NCBI GenBank assembly: GCA_946479255.1
Contig: CAMLFK010000235.1
Location: forward strand, 1-7,861
Direction: 5' to 3'
Length of the DNA stretch: 7,861 bases
Source of the DNA: an uncultured Oxalobacteraceae bacterium
Lineage (GTDB): Bacteria > Pseudomonadota > Gammaproteobacteria > Burkholderiales > Burkholderiaceae
The position numbers were made by a program, and so were the translations under genes. The notes beneath the pieces are model-generated. The model was given only the letters and a program-made list of their open reading frames with translations. It made no database searches and was not told where the DNA came from. Shown piece after piece: positions 6,012 to 7,861 of this stretch (position 1 is the first letter of the stretch; each line of letters starts with the position of its first letter).

Positions 6012-6272
6012 TTACTTGAACTTTTCGTTGCTGTCGCGGCTGGCGCGGTAGCCGATCAGCACCAGGCCGAGCAGCATCATGGCGAACACTTCCGGCTCCG
6101 GCAGCTCCGACGATTGCACGCTGGTCAGGGCGACGGTGCGCGGGGCGGCTGCCAGGTCGGGCAGGCGAGGGGCCACGGCGGCGGACTGGTTGTTGACGAC
6201 TTCAATCGCTTGCGCCGGCAGCGCGGCAGCGAATGCCAGCGCCAGGACGGCGGGAATAGTAAATTTTTTCAC
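6012..6272 (-). CDS. Very small PEP-CTERM sorting-domain protein
   Basis: This is a probable exported protein sorted by an exosortase. The 86 residues comprise a Sec signal peptide (MKKFTIPAVLALAFAAALPAQA, cleavage probably after A22), a low-complexity stretch of about 35 residues, and a C-terminal sorting signal: PEP at 58-60, a hydrophobic helix (about 62-75, VFAMMLLGLVLIGY) and a short polar tail with R77, R79, K84 and K86. The mature part before PEP has no recognisable domain and no cysteine, so it is far smaller than usual PEP-CTERM cargo. The start is GTG 6272, preceded by AGAGGAA six bases upstream. An in-frame ATG at 6338 has no such site and would place Arg- and Cys-containing sequence before the signal peptide. 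No exosortase gene lies in the window. The gene has its own intrinsic terminator. Confidence 0.85.
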   Translation of the reverse strand: MKKFTIPAVLALAFAAALPAQAIEVVNNQSAAVAPRLPDLAAAPRTVALTSVQSSELPEPEVFAMMLLGLVLIGYRASRDSNEKFK

Positions 6273-6278
6273 GTCAGC

Positions 6279-6285
6279 TTCCTCT
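6279..6285 (-). promoter_or_regulatory. Ribosome-binding site choosing the GTG start of the PEP-CTERM gene
   Basis: Read on the minus strand this is AGAGGAA, six bases before GTG 6272. It decides for a GTG start that begins exactly at the signal peptide. Confidence 0.75.
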
Positions 6286-6317
6286 TGTTTGTCTGGGTAT
6301 TGCGGCCGGCGAAGGTC

Positions 6318-6332
6318 TGCTGCACTGCAGCA
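6318..6332. repeat. 7+1+7 inverted repeat upstream of the PEP-CTERM gene
   Basis: TGCTGCA and TGCAGCA flank a single C, about 45 bases before the GTG start. This lies in the probable 5' leader or promoter, where it could be an operator or a leader hairpin. No known binding motif is recognised. Confidence 0.45.
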
Positions 6333-6398
6333 AGTCAACTGTCACCAACTCGAATCAGTTTGCTATTTAACCACGCAGGTAATTTTTTTTCCACGAGT

Positions 6399-6410
6399 GT
6401 TCAATTGAAC
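6399..6410. repeat. Perfect 12-bp palindrome GTTCAATTGAAC
   Basis: This self-complementary 12-mer lies about 127 bases upstream of the PEP-CTERM start, next to an eight-T run at 6383-6390. The position and symmetry fit a dimeric regulator's site, but no regulator can be named. Confidence 0.4.
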
Positions 6411-6814
6411 TGTCGTGAATTTGCTGAAAAAATAAGCAACAGAAACATCGCCTCCCGGTTATCGTGCAGTGCGGCAAATTTGATGCCTTAAGGTCAAGCC
6501 CATGCGAAGGTAATGTGTCGCGGCCGCTGAGTTTAAGGATCATCTAACGATTGTGGCCTATGATCAATACCCGAAACGAATTGTTACCTTTTCAAACATC
6601 AATTTGACTGATCAAGTCGTCAACTTCCGGCATTGTCGGCTTATCTACAGCTGTTGCGTCGCAAAATTTTTTACTGAATCTTGCTGTACCTGGGTTTTGT
6701 TTGGCGGTATAGTCCCCATCATCCTATTGCCACCGAGCATCAATTTCTTAGCAAAAAGAACACGGCGGTCCAAGCCTTCCCTTCGTGTGCATCACCCGCA
6801 TAGCGACTTCGATG

Positions 6815-6837
6815 TGTGCCTGTATCCCACAGGCACA
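6815..6837. repeat. Perfect 9-bp hairpin upstream of the FtsH-like gene
   Basis: TGTGCCTGT and ACAGGCACA pair perfectly around ATCCC, ending about 106 bases before the ATG at 6944. No T tract follows on either strand, so it is not an ordinary intrinsic terminator. It may be a leader structure or a binding site. Confidence 0.6.
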
Positions 6838-6943
6838 GTATGCAAGATCGACGCCGCTGTCACTGCCGCTCCCGAGCGCCGCGCGGCAGAAACAAGTCGT
6901 TCTTGAACCCTCATCGCAACGCCACTCTCGTAAAGTTATCTTC

Positions 6944-7861
6944 ATGCCCAAGCTCGCCAAACTTCAGATCGCCCTCAAGAATATCTATGTGCGCCTCGGC
7001 CTGGCAGCGCTGCTGGCGCTGGTCATTGGCCTGGCCATCTTCAATTCCGACGTGCCGCAGGATCCGAGCCCGGTCGTGCATTCGCAGGATATTTCCCAGA
7101 TCACCGCGCTGGCCGCCTCCAAGGCGCGCCTCGACTATCTGCTGGTGGCCAAGCCGCTGTCGGAGTCGCCACGCTACGTGTTCAAGTTTAAAGATGCGCC
7201 GCAGCTGCACGTGGTCAAGGTGCCCAGCACCTCCCACCTGAGCCTGGAGCGCGAAGTGCTGCTCAAGAACGCTATTCCCTATTCGATCGCCAAGGACGAT
7301 TACCTGGCATCGCACAAGGCCGTGCTGCTGGAAAACGGTGAAAGCGCCGCCGGCGCCGAAGTGCTGGCCTTCATGAAGCGCCATGCGCTCGACATTTTCC
7401 TGATCGGCCTGATCCTGTACGCGATCAAGTTCGGTATTCCCGGCATGGGCATGAGCGCCTCGGTGATCACTCCCGACAAGCTCAAGGGCAGCATGGACGA
7501 CCTGATCGGCATGGAGGACATCAAGCAGGAAGTGCTGCACCTGGAAGACATGATCCGTAACCGCAGCGAATACAAGTCGCACAATATCGACAAGCCCTTC
7601 AACGTGATGCTGACCGGGCCGGCCGGTACCGGCAAGACCAAGCTGGTCGGCTACCTGGCCAAGCGCCTGAACGTGCCGCTGATCCAGGCTTCCGGCTCGG
7701 CGCTGGAATCCGGTTACGTGGGCGGCGGCTCCAAGGCCCTCAACGCCCTGTACCGCAAAGCCTGCGCACGCGGCAGCTGCATTATTTTCCTGGACGAGGC
7801 GCAGACCCTGTTCATGCCGCGCGGCCGCGGCGAAAAGAAATGGGAAGACGACACCGCCAAC
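6944..7861 (+). CDS. FtsH-like membrane-anchored AAA+ ATPase, 3' part beyond the right edge
   Basis: The 306 visible residues have the layout of FtsH: an N-terminal membrane helix (about 17-33, LGLAALLALVIGLAIF), a periplasmic segment of about 115 residues, a second helix (about 149-165, LDIFLIGLILYAIKFGI), then a AAA+ module. Walker A is GPAGTGKT at 225-232, the pore-loop-like YVG is at 258-260, and Walker B is CIIFLDEA with D284 and E285. FtsH itself usually has IIFIDEID after a shorter periplasmic domain; here DEAQTLF follows, and the linker DDLIGMEDIKQEV replaces FADVAGCDEAKEE. It therefore seems a divergent paralogue rather than the housekeeping FtsH. The second region of homology and any HExxH protease site lie beyond the window, so peptidase activity cannot be judged. 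The ATG at 6944 is the first to include the whole first helix; its ribosome-binding site is weak. The gene has no close upstream partner on this strand. Confidence 0.88.
   Translation, partial: MPKLAKLQIALKNIYVRLGLAALLALVIGLAIFNSDVPQDPSPVVHSQDISQITALAASKARLDYLLVAKPLSESPRYVFKFKDAPQLHVVKVPSTSHLSLEREVLLKNAIPYSIAKDDYLASHKAVLLENGESAAGAEVLAFMKRHALDIFLIGLILYAIKFGIPGMGMSASVITPDKLKGSMDDLIGMEDIKQEVLHLEDMIRNRSEYKSHNIDKPFNVMLTGPAGTGKTKLVGYLAKRLNVPLIQASGSALESGYVGGGSKALNALYRKACARGSCIIFLDEAQTLFMPRGRGEKKWEDDTAN

Larger units (their letters stand above)
6273..6943. other. AT-richer intergenic region with palindromes
   Basis: These 671 bases separate the leftward PEP-CTERM gene from the rightward FtsH-like gene and should contain both promoters. 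Structures seen: TGCTGCA-C-TGCAGCA at 6318-6332; the perfect palindrome GTTCAATTGAAC at 6399-6410; TTGCT/AGCAA around a nine-base A-rich loop at 6421-6439; TTGAC/GTCAA at 6604-6623; a perfect 9-bp hairpin at 6815-6837; and a 7-bp stem CTGCCGC/GCGGCAG at 6863-6889. I looked for a sigma-54 promoter (GG-N10-GC) in the leftward direction and found none, and no strong sigma-70 pair in either direction. An open frame at 6553-6906 has no ribosome-binding site or family resemblance and is probably not a gene. Confidence 0.6.

Noticed and set aside
6273..6480. A sigma-54 promoter for the PEP-CTERM gene, as known for some PEP-CTERM systems
   Set aside because: No GG and GC pair with the required ten-base spacing and flanking consensus was found on the minus strand.
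5910..6491. A 193-codon plus-strand frame that reads through the tandem repeat
   Set aside because: The repeat has a 13-base period, the frame is antisense to the PEP-CTERM gene, and the product is low-complexity Arg/Gly/Gln. It is a shadow.
6553..6906. An open frame of 117 codons upstream of the FtsH-like gene
   Set aside because: There is no ribosome-binding site, the composition is mixed, no family resemblance is seen, and it crosses the perfect hairpin at 6815-6837. It is probably non-coding.

Overview
The window looks like chromosomal DNA of a high-GC betaproteobacterium, most probably of the Oxalobacteraceae (Massilia, Janthinobacterium or a relative). The reasons are the GC-rich coding regions, the miaB-phoH(ybeZ) gene order, a PEP-CTERM secreted protein, a beta-class glutathione S-transferase of the GstA type, and the style of the HDOD and DUF1697 proteins. 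The genus is an inference from family knowledge. No database search was run.

Layout. On the minus strand from the left edge to 2145 lie miaB and, directly downstream, a PhoH-like ATPase (ybeZ) that runs off the left end. The miaB stop and a TTG start for ybeZ share the four bases TTGA. A 614-bp AT-richer gap follows (2146-2759). Next is a small Cro/C1-type helix-turn-helix protein on the plus strand (2760-3104). It converges on a minus-strand pair made of a 109-residue unnamed protein and an HDOD-domain protein, joined by an ATGA overlap (4398 down to 3200). Hairpins lie in the convergent gap. On the plus strand then come gstA (4620-5228) and a DUF1697 protein (5292-5849).

The right part holds a very small PEP-CTERM protein on the minus strand (6272 down to 6012). 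Its 3' untranslated region carries about five perfect copies of a 13-bp GC-rich repeat and ends in a textbook intrinsic terminator that points left. A second AT-richer gap (6273-6943) with several palindromes separates it from an FtsH-like, two-helix membrane AAA+ ATPase that begins at 6944 and is cut by the right edge.

How the genes work together. miaB and ybeZ belong to a conserved tRNA-modification and ribosome/RNA-maintenance cluster. The 109-residue protein and the HDOD protein look like a translationally coupled signalling pair. gstA and the DUF1697 gene are unlinked single-gene functions. The PEP-CTERM protein is probably exported and sorted by an exosortase encoded elsewhere. No mobile element, CRISPR array, tRNA or rRNA was seen. 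Most of the window is ordinary housekeeping or accessory chromosome. The items most worth a second look are the tandem-repeat 3' UTR of the PEP-CTERM gene, the divergent FtsH-like ATPase, and the HDOD pair.
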